A program made the position numbers and the translations under genes. Source: Sapria himalayana (taxonomy: Eukaryota > Streptophyta > Magnoliopsida > Malpighiales > Rafflesiaceae). Taken from it: a DNA stretch of 64,000 nucleotides. Below, one piece after another: positions 48,196 to 60,510 of the stretch (its first letter is position 1; the number at the start of each line of letters is the position of its first letter). Under the pieces are notes generated by a model. It searched no databases and was not told the origin of the DNA. It worked only from the letters and a program-made list of their open reading frames with translations. The stretch covers positions 405,501 to 469,500 of the forward strand of contig JAREIK010002463.1 of assembly GCA_029783825.1 (NCBI GenBank). Reading direction: 5' to 3'.

Positions 48196-49425
48196 ACTAT
48201 AAGAAATTCATGATGGGCCAAGCACACGGGTTATGCATGGCCTAACATGAGGCATAATTTATGTTGACCCAGCAAGGCATGGCGTAGGAACCATGCCAAG
48301 GGGCAGTTTGGCCCAGCATGAGTCACTGTTCTAGATAGAGATGACAATTTGAGCCTGACCCGTTGGGCCAACTTGACTTATCTGAAATTAGGGTCGGGTT
48401 GGGCTTTAATTATATTGGGCTGAAAAAATAGGGTCAAGTTTGGCCCGACCCAATTGGCTCAACTGGTCAAGTAACACCATATCAGGCTGGCATGGTGTTT
48501 TTTGGGCTAGCTCATTTTTGCCAAGTAAAATAAAAAATAATATTTTTCTACTTTAAATAAATAAATACTCCTATTTCCTATAAAGATTCAAATATTGTTG
48601 TTGATGACGATCTTGTCTCCATTGAGAATAATTTTTAGAATTGTAATTTAATGATTATTATTCAAAAGGAGTATGCTATCTTAGTAATTTTATTTGGTTT
48701 TGAATTTTTTTTTATGCTATTTTGATGTTATTGGATTGGAGCTGAAAAGACAAAAACAAGGTTGTCAAATTAATTTTATCTTTACCTTTAAAACAACAAC
48801 TCCATAAATTTCTGCAAATTAGTTATTGTATTTTACCCATTTCAGCTAGGTTTTAGATTATTCAATGGTGATTTGTGAAGTTTTAAATTATATATTCCAT
48901 ATTTATGGGGTTTGATGATTAATAGTTTTTAGGGATTGTAATATTCAGGCAATTAGTATAATAGAAAGTATGGAAAAATTCATGTACATTTAGCTTCATG
49001 TTTGAGAGATTTTTGTTTATTATTTGTTTGACAGAACATATGATATGTACATATGGAGCAAAAAAAATTTAAAAACAAGGCAATGACTCATTATTTGCAA
49101 GTGATAAAACATCATAATTGAAATGAAACAGATAATAAAGAAGTAAAGTCATTTATTAAATTAAATAATTTCACATTTTTTCACATAAGGTTGTGCTAGC
49201 TCATTGGCTCGTTGCCTTGCTCGCCTGATATAGGGCCAGGCTGGGCTAGCAAAATAGTAGCCCAGTTTAAATTAAGCCCGACCCAGTCAGATCGATTATT
49301 CCCTTGTCCCGGTATAGGCCTGACCTAGCTCGACATGCCTGCCCGAGTTGTCATCTCGAGTTCTAGACGATGTCATGCCGGACTAAGCACAGCTGAAACG
49401 GACAGCTTGGCATTTGAAACCTTTA
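48196..49425. repeat. GC-richer repeat split by an hAT element
   Basis: The outer parts (48196-48327 and 49368-49425) contain ATGGGCCAAGCACACGGG, GGCATGGCGTAGG, GGCCCAGCATG and CATGCCGGACTAAGCACAGC. They resemble subterminal sequence of a second plant hAT-like family rich in GGCCC/CATGCC words, also hinted at 50785-51175. The terminal boundaries are not clear. Confidence 0.45.
48336..49359. mobile_element. Non-autonomous hAT-like element, 1,024 bp
   Basis: The ends are inverted: TAGAGATGACAATTTGAGCC (48336) against the reverse complement of the right end, TCGAGATGACAACTCGGGCA. The 8-bp sequence GTTCTAGA stands on both sides (48328-48335 and 49360-49367), the target duplication length of hAT transposons. 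Subterminal regions carry repeated GGGTCGGGTTGGGC / GCCCGACCC words on the left and GGCCAGGCTGGGC / AAGCCCGACCC words on the right. The interior is AT-rich with no transposase, so it depended on a helper element. Confidence 0.85.
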
Positions 49426-50784
49426 TATGAAATGTTAGTTTTCAAACGAAATATTAGAATAATATCCTAAAACATAGCGAGAGCTTGGATTAGAAAAAAT
49501 TTCATAAAAATCATTTTTTCATTGATCAAAACATGACTACAAAATTAAAATTATCCATCAAAAGTATAACTTCTATAACATTATCCAAAATATTACATGT
49601 TAGACTTGTTCTAAATATTGGGAAAATGACTTGGAGTATTAAAAATTTTTTGATACTATAATTTTGGTGAATATCAATTATATTATCGACCAAAACTTCT
49701 AAATTTGAACATAAAATTAAAGATAAAGGAAGTCATATCTATAATATGACATGTCAAATTTGAGAGTGAATGTTAAGATAATATCATAAAATGGTGTGAA
49801 AATTTTCGATAATATAATTTTGATAAAAATCATTTTTTTATTGACCATAATCTGTAGAACTTTTTGAAAAGTTTATGTTATATATATAAACACACACACA
49901 CTCCCCCCCAAACACACACTCACACATATATATAAATAATATACCTATATAAAGCAGGGAAATGCTGGAGAAAGCACAATCTCTTTCTTATAAAGAGTGT
50001 CAACAAAATTTAATGGGTGCATCAAATTAGTAACATAATTTGTCTTAAAATTTTGTTATATTTATTTTTGAAATACTCTTCTATTGTGCTTTGTCTCCAT
50101 TTCCATTCATAGTGTATCCATCTCTTTCTATTATGCACTTTGTATTCATGTTTGTTTTTTTTTCTCTAACCATTGTCATGCTCTTTTCTTCATCTCTCAA
50201 TGTCGTGAGGTGAGTGAACTTTGCTATCACAAGTGAATTTAGTGAAAAGATGCTGTGAGTGAAGAAATCATGTGTGAATCTAGTCAATCTATTTGGAGAG
50301 ATGAGCCATGATTTTTGTTTTTTGATTTTAGGACTTTCTTGTATAGTAATTTTTAGAGTTTCCCTTTCTTTTATTGTAATAGTACATCAAGATTCTTATC
50401 CTTGATATCGTTTTAATTTTGTTACTATTCTAAGTGTGTGTACAAGTATCATAACAAAAAATCAAAACTAGAAACAATTGAAACTAATTCAAGTTGCCTC
50501 AGACATGACCTTTGTGATATATTGTTGTGTCATAATTAGTTGTAAAAGTTGTATTATAATAGTAGTAAAACATGAGATATTGTTTGAAAGATCTGTGCCG
50601 TGTTTTTTATTTTATTTTTTAATTTTCGTATGAATGCACACTGTCCTAATAATTATGTTTTTTAAAATATATATTTATTTATTTTTATTCTTTATTGTTC
50701 GTATATTTTGTGAACGATGTTTGACTCATCTTGGGTTCTATGTGAAAAACTACCTTTCATGATTATAGGAATACACATGAGTTG
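49426..50784. other. Non-coding stretch
   Basis: AT-rich; contains a compound (CA)n/CCCCCCC tract (about 49889-49927). Around 50090-50280 the sequence is somewhat less AT-rich, but no domain is readable in the open frame on the minus strand there. Confidence 0.55.
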
Positions 50785-51175
50785 ACAACAACTCATGCCC
50801 TCAACACAGCTTAGTACAACCCATTAAAATTGACCATGTCACATTTTGATATGATTTGAATCATGCTTGTAATAGGCATAAGCCAGCTTTGGGCATAGCT
50901 TAGGCCGTATCAGGCTAGAATCAAGCTAGCCTAAAATGAATTAAGGCTAGCAACTAGCTTGCAACGAGCCGATGCTAGACTTGATTCGAGTCATGCCTAA
51001 CATGCGGGCGTGTTGGGTTGGACATGACAATGAGCAATGTCAAACTACTTTTTTAGAGTCATGCCAGTACAACATGATCTCGTGCTAAAAATTATGCTAT
51101 GCCGAACATGACTTATTAGTTTGGTTGGGCCTAAGAAATGAGCCATGCTAGCTTGATATGTCTCATATATTTTTA
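50785..51175. repeat. hAT-like subterminal remnant (CATGCC/GGCTAG-rich)
   Basis: GC-richer island with many short inverted words (GCTAGCCTAA, TTAAGGCTAGC, TAGCTTGCAACGAGC, CATGCGGGCGTGTTGGG, GTCATGCCAG). Its composition resembles the outer repeat at 48196-49425. No ends or target duplication could be set. Confidence 0.35.
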
Positions 51176-51289
51176 TAGATAATTTTTTAATTTCAACAAT
51201 ATATAATATATGAACTTATGATATTACTGTTTGATAGTTATTCGAATGTATATGTGTATTTTGGAATCGTGTATACTTTATATATTTTA

Positions 51290-51350
51290 CATAAAAAAAT
51301 AAAAAATAAAAAATAAATAAATAAATAAATAAATAAATAAATATATATAA
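51290..51350. repeat. (AAAT)n microsatellite
   Basis: AAATAAATAAATAAATAAAT-type run in the middle of an AT-rich patch; the open frame reading through it on the minus strand is an artefact. Confidence 0.9.
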
Positions 51351-51484
51351 TATAAAATATGTACTAAAAATTACGGGTGAACTAAGAGTATGGGGTTTTA
51401 GTACAGTATTTAAAAAATAAATTGTGTATACTTTGTGTACCAAAGTATTTAAAAAAAATTGGATAATAAAAAATAAATATTTTA

Positions 51485-51850
51485 GTTTTTGCAAAAAGGC
51501 CCAAAACCTAAAATTGCGCTTTAGTGCGCATATAAATACAAATCCATGCCGTTCGAATTGGAATTGCAGCCGTCAAGGAGCCCCGACTAAGAACCAGCGA
51601 CCTGGGGCGTGGACTCTGGAGACATCGACGAGCATGCGTCTTATTCACAAAATCACGCTTTCTCTCCTGTGATCTGTTCCGTGCCTTCTGCCCTTAATAT
51701 AATTCATACGGAATTCGGCTGACTTGCCTCACCCCACCTCGGATTGATGCATCAGCCTTGAGTTTGTATAGCTACGCTGGCCCATATGGATCTCATGCCG
51801 ATCTAGATGCCCATTTTCTATCTGTAGAAACTGCTATTGATAATTATGGG
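51485..51850 (+). promoter_or_regulatory. Promoter-like block with possible 5' exon or broken gene
   Basis: A compact block of near-balanced base composition in AT-rich surroundings. AAAGGCCCAAAACCTAAA (51496-51513) combines a site II-type GGCCCA with a telo-box-like AAACCTAA, followed by TGCGCATATAAATAC (51527-51541) as a possible TATA box. Downstream there is an ATG at 51633 with a 12-codon frame, and a separate 51-codon stop-free stretch (about 51697-51849) reading SLYSYAGPYGSHADLDAHFL that ends at GGGTGA. I do not recognise the protein. Site II plus telo-box promoters are typical of plant translation-related genes, so a truncated or pseudogenised host gene start is possible; chance is not excluded. 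Confidence 0.35.
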
Positions 51851-52239
51851 TGACATCTTTTTTCCGTGGGGTTCCATGCGAGTCAATTTTTTGTTTGTTT
51901 TGTCGGCATCAATTTTTTTTCTTCTAGGTACAAATATTAGTATTTAGATTGACAATTAGGGCATGAACGAGAACAGATTAGGAATGAAAAGAAGAAAATA
52001 AGAACCATGAGGTCTAACTAGACTACCCTCTTTCATAATAATAATAATTGTATCGGAACTTCAATTATAAAAAGGGATTATTATGTTTTAGTTGTCGGGA
52101 GGGCAAAAAATTTACAAAAAGGCATGTCTTTTATGTCAAAAAAATTGTATCTTTTAAAATTACAATAAATTTTATTTGAAAATAATTATTTAAATACCCT
52201 AAATATCCTTTTAAAAATATAGATTTACAAACTTTTATT

Positions 52240-52740
52240 AGACAATCATATACATGTCGCAATCATGCCGTCTTAGGTAGATAGGGTTCATGTTTTTGTG
52301 ACACAGGTCGGTCACTTTGTCAGGTCGGACATTACAGGAATTGAGTACTTGGGCTATCCTGTCCCTAAGCCATGCCATATCTTGTTGGACATAGCACGAA
52401 TTGGGTACCCGGGTTATATTGTTTCAGCACGTTGACATGTTAGTCTTGGTACAGCTTGATTGCTTGATTTCTCAGTTGGGTCGTGTTGTGTCACACTAGC
52501 TTGTATTGGGATGATTAATGGCCAAGCTATGGTCGACTTGGACATTGCACTAGGTAGTGTTGTGGTGGCCCCTGGCCATTGCTTGTGTTTTGTGGTTGGC
52601 CGTTGGCATTGGCTAGTCATATAGTGCCCTCACATTGTTGCCAGGCCACTCCACTGCCAATCCAAGTGCCACTACTAATTAGCTAGTGCCTATTGGCCAC
52701 TATCACCAATTGCAATTAAAGTTTTGTAGTTGGCGGCCAT
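52240..52740. repeat. GC-richer repeat with internal duplication (hAT-like end?)
   Basis: Contains two related blocks about 59 bases apart: GTCGGACATTACAGGAATTG with TACTTGGGCTAT (52324) and GTTGGACATAGCACGAATTG with TACCCGGGTTAT (52383). GGTCGTGTTGTGTCACACTA and repeated GGCCA words follow near 52480-52720. Composition resembles subterminal hAT sequence, and it may be the left end of an element whose right end is at 58465-58600. The minus-strand open frame within it has no recognisable domain. Confidence 0.35.
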
Positions 52741-53429
52741 TGAGTGTGGAATTGTTGGTACAAACTCTGTCATAAAATTTATTTTTAAAATAGAAATTTA
52801 AATATTTAAAAAATTGATTTGTACTATAAATAAAAATGAATAAAAGTTACAGCTCAAAAAAAATACATGTTTTGTTGTCTTTATTTTATCACAATATTAT
52901 AAATAATAATAAAATAAAAATTTATGAAAGTATGACTAACAACAAAGTCAGTTACTATTGCTATTTAGTCTTTATTATTTGTATTATCATATCATAAGTT
53001 TAGTCATAGCCTTGATAATCTTAATGTTGTGATTATTATTAATTTGTAATTTTTTTATTTGATTTCGAATAATCATCAATAAAGTTTTAAATTATTTCAA
53101 GTATGATAATGTTGCTATAATATCTAATTGTAGATAATATTTGAGTTAGCAAGGTTGATCTTATATTTGAAATAATATTTATAATTACAAATAAATAAAA
53201 TATTTTATGTTAAAAATTATTTGAGTTAGTATATTATATGCTATTTTAGATAATATGGGATAATTTGATTTGAATGATTTTTTTTTTCAATTTAATATAT
53301 CATAATTTTTAATGTCATGTGATATAATTAATTAGTAATTGGTTTCTTTTTTGATTATGCCATATCTAGCATGCTCGTGGTGGGAGAAAGATCTATTTTC
53401 TATAATTTTTTCGTTTACATTTTCATTAA

Positions 53430-54029
53430 ATGCTTTATTACTCTAAGTTTGAAGAGATAATGAAATATTTGGAATTTAGAATTCTTTGTTGATGGTGAAA
53501 ATAAACGTTAGCTATTTAATACTTCTTTAATGTCTTTTTTATGTTTTTTTTGATATTGTCTCATGAAGCTTCTTTTTTTTATTCTTTCAATTTGCTTTTA
53601 TTGTTGTTGGGAAGGCAAATTTCCATCTTTGAATCCTTGTTTTTGTTCCTCGTGATAATTAAATCTTTCTATTGTAATACTTATCTAAGATTGATTTCAT
53701 CTATTCATTCTAAAAGACAATAAATTTGGTGAGTTAGTGCATATGTATTTGTTCTTGTTGAACAATATACAAGATTATTCATGTATTGCTTGCAATTGCC
53801 AACAAATTTAGTAAATGTTGTTTTTGATTTTGAGGTATTCTTTTGAAATTTTGATACTTAAAATTAGTATAATAAACTTATTTTTGACATATGCATCATT
53901 TGAAAATTACAAATTAATAACCTGTACCTATGAGCGATTTCAAATGATAATGATTAAAAATCCAAAATTCTGCATGAATTTGTCACGTGAACAATATTTT
54001 TTAAATCATGCTTATCACAAGTGTCATAG

Positions 54030-54066
<37 letters not shown>

Positions 54067-57000
54067 AGTTGCTCCCCATAAAGTTTACCAAGAAGAAAAA
54101 CATTGTTTTTTTTTTTACATTTTTGATGATATATTTTTTATTAAAATGCTGTATTTTTGTAATCTTGGAAAGATAATGGAATAATTGGCACTTACAATTT
54201 CTTTATTATGCTGAAAATATATGTTAGCTATCTAACTCAATTTTTAATAATGTTTTTATGCTTTTTTTATCTCATGTCTCATCTAATTCTTTTTTTAGTT
54301 GTCTTGTTTGTTTTTATTGTTGTTGCACAAGTAAATCTGTCTTTGAATCATTGATCATGTTTCCTGTTATACTTAAATGTCACAATGTTAATACTGATAT
54401 GAGAATATTTTTATGTCTATAATCTGAGGGATAAATGATATTGGTGTTTTTTTTTTGTTAATTTAATTTCTTAGTATTTCTAAATATATAATTTACAAGA
54501 TTTGTTACTTTGAAAAAATTTCAAAGTTAATAGTACATATTTAAATGTAAATTTTTTTTGGAAGATCCTGACTTTCTACCATGCCAGACCCAATAGTTAT
54601 CGACATAGTGTAATTGTTTTAAAATTGTGTGGATATGTTTGTTATTGTTTTTTCAGTGTTTGTGCAGTACACTCCGGGAATCTATATTTTCTAGTTTATT
54701 TTAGTTGTCAGGTACATGCTCGTGCTATATGTTATTATATTTATTTGCTTGACAAATTTTGTCTATTTTATATGATCAGGTTAGTATTCATGATATTTTA
54801 TTCTGTAATATTTTTAAGGTTGGCATCTATAAGTAGCAATATAGGTCATCCAAAAGTAGCACACATCTTGATGGTGGTATTAATTTACGGATATTCTAAT
54901 TAGTATAAGTGTTTTAATGTTAATATATTTATGTAATTTTTATTTTATAGATGCAGTAAAATATGTTATTAGGGTTGATATATCGTATTGGTGATTTCAC
55001 ATTGGTAAACAGTAAGTAATATAATAACTATTAATTTTAGAGGCAATAAAACATTGTGATGGAGATTAGTAACCTTTTTTTTTTCGATTGTGATATTGCT
55101 TATGGCTGATGTGTAATTATTTTATAAGTATTTACATATAATTTAATGTTATTTATCCTTAAGATAAATATAGAAGATTTGTAAAAGAATTTTAATGGCT
55201 ATTTTTTTGTTTTGTGCTTGCTAATGATATAACTATGTTTTTATAGTGTTGGATATCTCTAAAAGGGTGGTATGGTTTGGTCTAGTCTGCTGCTTCCCAT
55301 TCTTAACCATATCATTTTAGAGCTATGCATGAGAAACATATAAACATGAGAACATTTTTAGGTTATGCTATAAATATTGACAATGAATGCAATTTTAAAT
55401 TTCGTTTTTATTCTCACAAAAAAATTTGTTCCTTTGATCAAGAATAACATGAGATTACTCAGGTGTGTTCTCAAAAATATTGGATTTCTAAGCCTTAAAA
55501 AGTATTTTTCTTTCTAAAGATAGTATATATGAATAGCATTCATTATACATTAGATAGATCGCTTTTTTGAAATGTCTTTTTTAATGGGTTAGATAGATAG
55601 ATTGCTCATTTCACCTTTATTAGTTGATGGCACCATAAATTTGTTTTTAATTTATTGAAATTGAATATTTTTTTTAGAATAATCTAGTGTTAAATCATAA
55701 ATTATTAATGATTATGATATGGTTTGCATGTTATTTATAATTCTTGTAATGACATTTTGATTTTTATATTCTTAGAGTGATATTGCATATTTATTTGTGA
55801 ATATTATGCAAAACTTTTCTTTTTATGCTTGCATGTTATTATTCTTGTTTTGATTTTTGGTGATATACTTTTTTGAAACTTGGAATTTTTTTTAATGGTT
55901 AAAATAAATGTTAGCTATTTAATTTTAATTTTTTGATATTTTTTATGTTTTTTTAAATGTTTTTCTATATACTTTTATTGTTACTATGAGGATAAACATT
56001 TGTCTTTGAATCTTTGATTTTGTTCCCATGATGCTTAAATATCACCATGCTAATGCTGATTTAATAGTGATTACATTTGTTTGTGGTCTGAGGAATAAAT
56101 AATATTTGTGCTTTTTTTAATATGAACCTTAATATTTTTTTATTTGTAATTTTGCAACTTTCCCCCCACCCACATACTTCATGTTTTTTATTACCCAATT
56201 ATTTAGAATTTGTGGTTAAGCTATTACAAATTAATTCATTGTAATTGGCTACCTAGTGGCTTGTTAATTTTTGCATTGTTTGAACTTGGTAAAATTTGTC
56301 TTTTTTTTTTTATATGATTGTTCGTGTTTATGATGTGTTATTTTGTAATTGTTCTAAAGCTTGTCATTCGGGGATTGCAATACATGTCACCCTCTTGAAA
56401 CTTTAGTCTATATCGTAGAGTTTATGTAAGTATATTATTATTAGTATCTGTGTTTTAATGTTCATATATTTTTTTAATTTACATTATATGGTTGTGTCAA
56501 AAATGGTATTAATTTGGACATATTATGGTGACTATTTCAAACTAATAAATAATAATTAATGTAATAACTATGAATTTGAGTGTCAATGGTGGGGTGTGAT
56601 AGAGATTAGTAATATTTTTTTTGTGCATCATATGTCATATGTTAATAGTTCTTCACATATATATTTTTTTATTACTTATATGTATGATAGCTAAAAAAGA
56701 GTTATAAATCAACTTTGATGATAATTAATTTGTTTTTAATTTGTTGACAATAAGCTGTCATACAAGGCTTGTTGGCAACTTTGCTTTTATATTGTTTATT
56801 GCTGGTGGAAGGGTGGTCTGGTATGCTAGCTCCTTTCATCCCCAGTATCATAATAGAATGCTAACTCAATGTTGTTTGCAGATTCAAACCATTTTCATCA
56901 AATGGAATAGACATACAAGACTTGTTGGTTACCCACACTTTATAGTGTTTGGTGCCACTCTAATGTGATGGCATCTTGTCTAGTCTGTTACTTCCTTTTC

Positions 57001-57180
57001 GTGTTGTAACTTATTAAAGCTACGCATGATAATTTTTAAAAATATCCAACCTTTGTAGTGTTTGGTGCATCTGAAATTTGCTGTCATCTGGTTTGGTTTG
57101 GTTTGGTTTGTTTCTTAACTTTTCTTGCCACAACAAATAAAGATTAGCATGATAATTTTAATAAATACATATATTGGATA
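53430..57180 (+). repeat. Diverged direct repeats of about 1.7 kb
   Basis: A recurrent module is seen three times in the same orientation, near 53450-53660, 54160-54380 and 55880-56060. Each reads, in order, GAAAATA.A.GTTAGCTATTTAA, a T-rich run with TTTTTATGTTTTTTT, TTTTATTGTTGTT, then CATCTTTGAATC-type text and TGTTCC...GTGATA.TTAAAT. The second and third copies continue in parallel for about 1.2 kb (TCTGAGG.ATAAAT.ATATT.GTG; TGATGGAGATTAGTAA / TGATAGAGATTAGTAA). The class is unknown; they may be introns or subunits of a decayed DNA transposon. A (TA)n(TG)n tract sits at 54031-54067. Confidence 0.55.
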
Positions 57181-57755
57181 ACGTACCAAAGGCCTACCTA
57201 GTTTTTGATATTATTAGTAATTATTTTATTTGATTAGTCAACTTGAGACGACATAATTATTCTTGAGAAAGAATAATTTTTTTTTATTAGTAGATGACAT
57301 TAATATTGATAATTTTCTTTTAAATCTAGTGAATAGTATTATATTTTTTGTTTGAAAGGTTGATAGTGATGTTAAATATTTTTTTATATTTTTTTTCTTT
57401 ATTTTTTTAGTTTTTTTATATTTTTATATTTTTTGAAAGGAGTTAATTCAAATAGATTTAGAAAGTGAGAGAATGAAGATTGTGATTTTTAATCAAAAAA
57501 ATTAATAAATAGCTTTTGGATAGAACTGATAGTAGTAGAAGTCTCAATGTGATAATGGACAGACTATATTATTATACTAGATACTTAGATACTGATTACT
57601 GTTCAATCCTATCATATTTTAATAATAAAAATTTTGATATTTGACAATGTTGAAAATTATATGATTTCACTTATCTCATACTATCTAAGATGTCATATGA
57701 AATATTAATTTTTCTAGTTTTGAGCTTAGTGTTGGAATTTATTTTTTTTGTTGTA

Positions 57756-57957
57756 TGAATGTTATTTTCGACAAGTGTTTGATATTACAGTTAGATATTA
57801 TTAAGTCTTTTGCATGCATAAATGATTGGGAGGATTCAATCTTGGATATCCAGGATGGTGGTGAGAATGCAGCAAAAGCTGAGGAGTTAATTCTTGATTA
57901 TCATTCTTGTGATGATATTGAGGATGATTTGATGATTGACGGATTGAGATATTGATA
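57756..57957 (+). pseudogene. Possible hAT transposase C-terminus (last exon)
   Basis: The open frame after a TATTACAG acceptor (57783-57790) reads LDIIKSFACINDWEDSILDI, followed by an acidic tail with DDIEDDLMIDGLRY and a natural stop. Plant hAT transposases end in a comparable way after the dimerisation domain: 'VEALIC..DW....' and then an acidic tail. The dimerisation domain itself was not found upstream, so this is an orphan exon at best. Base composition is less AT-biased than the flanks, which favours real coding ancestry. It could instead be the end of another gene type. Confidence 0.4.
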
Positions 57958-57959
57958 TT

Positions 57960-58464
57960 TGATATTAAATTTTAATTTTTTTTTATATTGTATTTATGTT
58001 TATTTATATTTTGTTTGTGATCTTTTAATTTTGTGGATTGATGCTTAAATATTAATTATTTATGAATTTTCATTGTGTATTAGTTTGTATTTATATTTAA
58101 GTTTTAATGTGTTATTAATTCATACACTTGTAATAATACACATTTAATTTTTAATTTTTAATTTTTAGTTGTTTATTATAATAATAAAACTTAATATTTT
58201 ATAAAATTTAATAAAATCAATATTAAAAAATTTATTATTTATTTATAGTTAAAAATTAACTATTAAGTATTTTAAAATATTTTAAATATATAATTAAATA
58301 TTCTGAATTAAAACTTTTTAAATATTCTAAATTAAAACATTAACTATTACAAAAACTTTTTAAATATATAATTAAATAAATATAAATTAATTTTTAAAAT
58401 TAAAATTTTATAATTTTAAAAATATTCTGAATTAAAAAATTCAAATATTTTAAAAAATTAAAAC
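57960..58464. other. AT-rich stretch after the hAT-like exon
   Basis: Nearly pure A/T with ATTTTTAATTTTTAATTTTTAG-type runs; nothing else recognised. Confidence 0.6.
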
Positions 58465-58604
58465 TTTGGCTCGAGTTGTGTTGGACTTGGACTGATCAAA
58501 TTGTGTTGGGCCATGTCCGACTTAGTAGTATGATTGGCCTACCTAAAATTATGATAGACTTAATTGATACGACCCATTTGATACCTTTAGGTATTCGGTG
58601 TTTG
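58465..58604. mobile_element. hAT-like terminal/subterminal sequence (right end?)
   Basis: GGCTCGAGTTGTGTTGGACT, TTGTGTTGGGCCATGTCC and the final GACCCATTTGATACCTTTAG are diverged from the common plant hAT end pattern (GGCCCG-type words closing with '...TTTGACACCCCTA'). It lies about 0.5 kb after the possible hAT C-terminus, consistent with one element. No matching left end or 8-bp duplication was confirmed. Confidence 0.4.
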
Positions 58605-60150
58605 TATGTAAATTTTTATTTTCATATAAATATGTAATGGTATTACTAGCATTCATCCAATATTTTCTAAGTACTACGAGTTATTATTTGTCAACAATTC
58701 TTGCGTTCTTATTTTAACTTTATCGTAGATGTTCAATCTCGAATCTTTTCAATTCTTCATTCATGTAGGTGTAATGATATTTGGTCATAATTTTAATCTC
58801 TTTTTTGAAATGACATTGACTGAAAAAAAAAATAAAATAAAATTTGATATTATGATTGACATCGGAGGAGTTAATAGATCACGTATATCTTAGAAATCAC
58901 ATGAAAATTGAATTCATGATATTTATCTTAGTAAAATATTAAAATTTTTATTATTATTATGTAATAGAATTGAGTAATTGATATGTAAGCATCGAGACAT
59001 TATTTATATTCAATGAACTATCATGTTATTTTCTACTTGTTAACTGAATGGAAAGTTAGTCTTCAAATAGATATTCATGTTTGTACTTGGAGTCTACTGC
59101 AACTAAAATCATATATTTGAATAAGTATGGCCAAATATTTTTTATTTCTTACATCTTAATTCCAAGATTTATATATGTAATTAGGTAATAAAGAAATATA
59201 ATAGTGAATTTGTGCTTAAATAATTTAGTTTTCATCTTGATGGACATATACTAAATGTATGATCATCTTAAAATTTATTAAATATGGGATTAATGGTGCA
59301 TATGCACTTGAGTGTTATCAAAGTAGTAGTAGTATACATATAAATACTTGTTAATCGTGTCATTAGAAATATCTAGGAGCTTCATTAAAAAAAATTTTTG
59401 TATCTTATTTAGTATTGTCAATAATAAGATCGCCATTATTACTATTAACATAATTAGATATTATTTTTTCATATTTAACATATGATTTTAATATTAGTTA
59501 AGTATAATTTTAATAATATTTTCATATTCGTTTGTAATTTTTTTTTATAAACATGCATACAAATAAAGACTATCAAACTTTTATTGCTTGTTAGGCATCC
59601 CAAGGTGTATTAGTCAGTTTCTTATTTTTTCTAATATGATAAAAATAATATTCATCATTATTTATATTATCATGTTAAAAATGTGACACATGTATTTAAT
59701 ATGAAAATCTCACTTAGTGGTCTTTCTTTAATTGTTTTAACAAACATATTAAATATTATTTAATTATTAGATTCATTATTACATATGATATTAGATATTT
59801 TATTTTAAATATAATAATTTTTTAAGATTTTTATTATATTCTAATATATCACAAGGATATCATAAAGATTGATAATATTAAAAAATCTTAATTTTTATAA
59901 AATTTTAATGTAAAATTTATATGGTGGGTGGTAGGTCATGTAAATAATACATCTTTGTGATTAGTCAAAATATTGGGCGTCACAAATATCATTTCACAAT
60001 ATTATTTAAATTAATTAATTATTATTTTTATTTTGTCCACATATTAAAATGACTATTCAAAATGTTCAACTTAGAACTCAATGTCCACATATCAATCGTA
60101 CAAGTTTTTTTGCCTCATTGTTTTCTTGTCTCTCTATTGAAGTGTTTTAT
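58605..60150. other. AT-rich non-coding stretch
   Basis: No gene, LTR or LINE motif recognised. Confidence 0.6.
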
Positions 60151-60154
60151 TTAG

Positions 60155-60510
60155 TTTTCATTTTTTTTTAATTAACAAATAATTTAGAATTTCTGGTTGT
60201 TGAATCATGGCAAATTAATCTCCCTGAATGATTAGTCTGAACCTGGCAAATAATTTAATTCTTGTTGGTTTTTGATTATTCTGAACCTGGCAAATTTTGT
60301 CTTTTCTGAATGATTGTGCAGGTGGTCCTAGCTGAGGTTGCAAAAAAATGTTATTAAGTTGGTACCCCAGGGTCTGTCTTATGTAAACAAGGGGCTCTAA
60401 TATATTTTGGTTAGAAAGGGGAAGTAGCAGACCATAACACACCATTTTCCAGTGCACCCAACACCCATAGCATGGCAGCCTCCTGTTTAACAGGTATAAA
60501 ACCAATTAGC
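60155..60510 (+). repeat. Partial copy of the 53-57 kb repeat family
   Basis: AATAATTTAGAATTTCTGGT to GAACCTGGCAAATTTTGTCT parallels 56195-56310 (AATTATTTAGAATTTGTGGT, GAACTTGGTAAAATTTGTCT), with GAACCTGGCAAAT present twice (60239 and 60282). It is followed by an inverted copy of the AGTCTGCTACTTCC module (60423-60500). The 96-codon minus-strand open frame here has no recognised domain and is better explained as repeat sequence. Confidence 0.5.

Noticed and set aside
51216..51494. 92-codon minus-strand frame
   Set aside because: It runs through an (AAAT)n microsatellite and is Phe/Tyr/Ile-rich for that reason.
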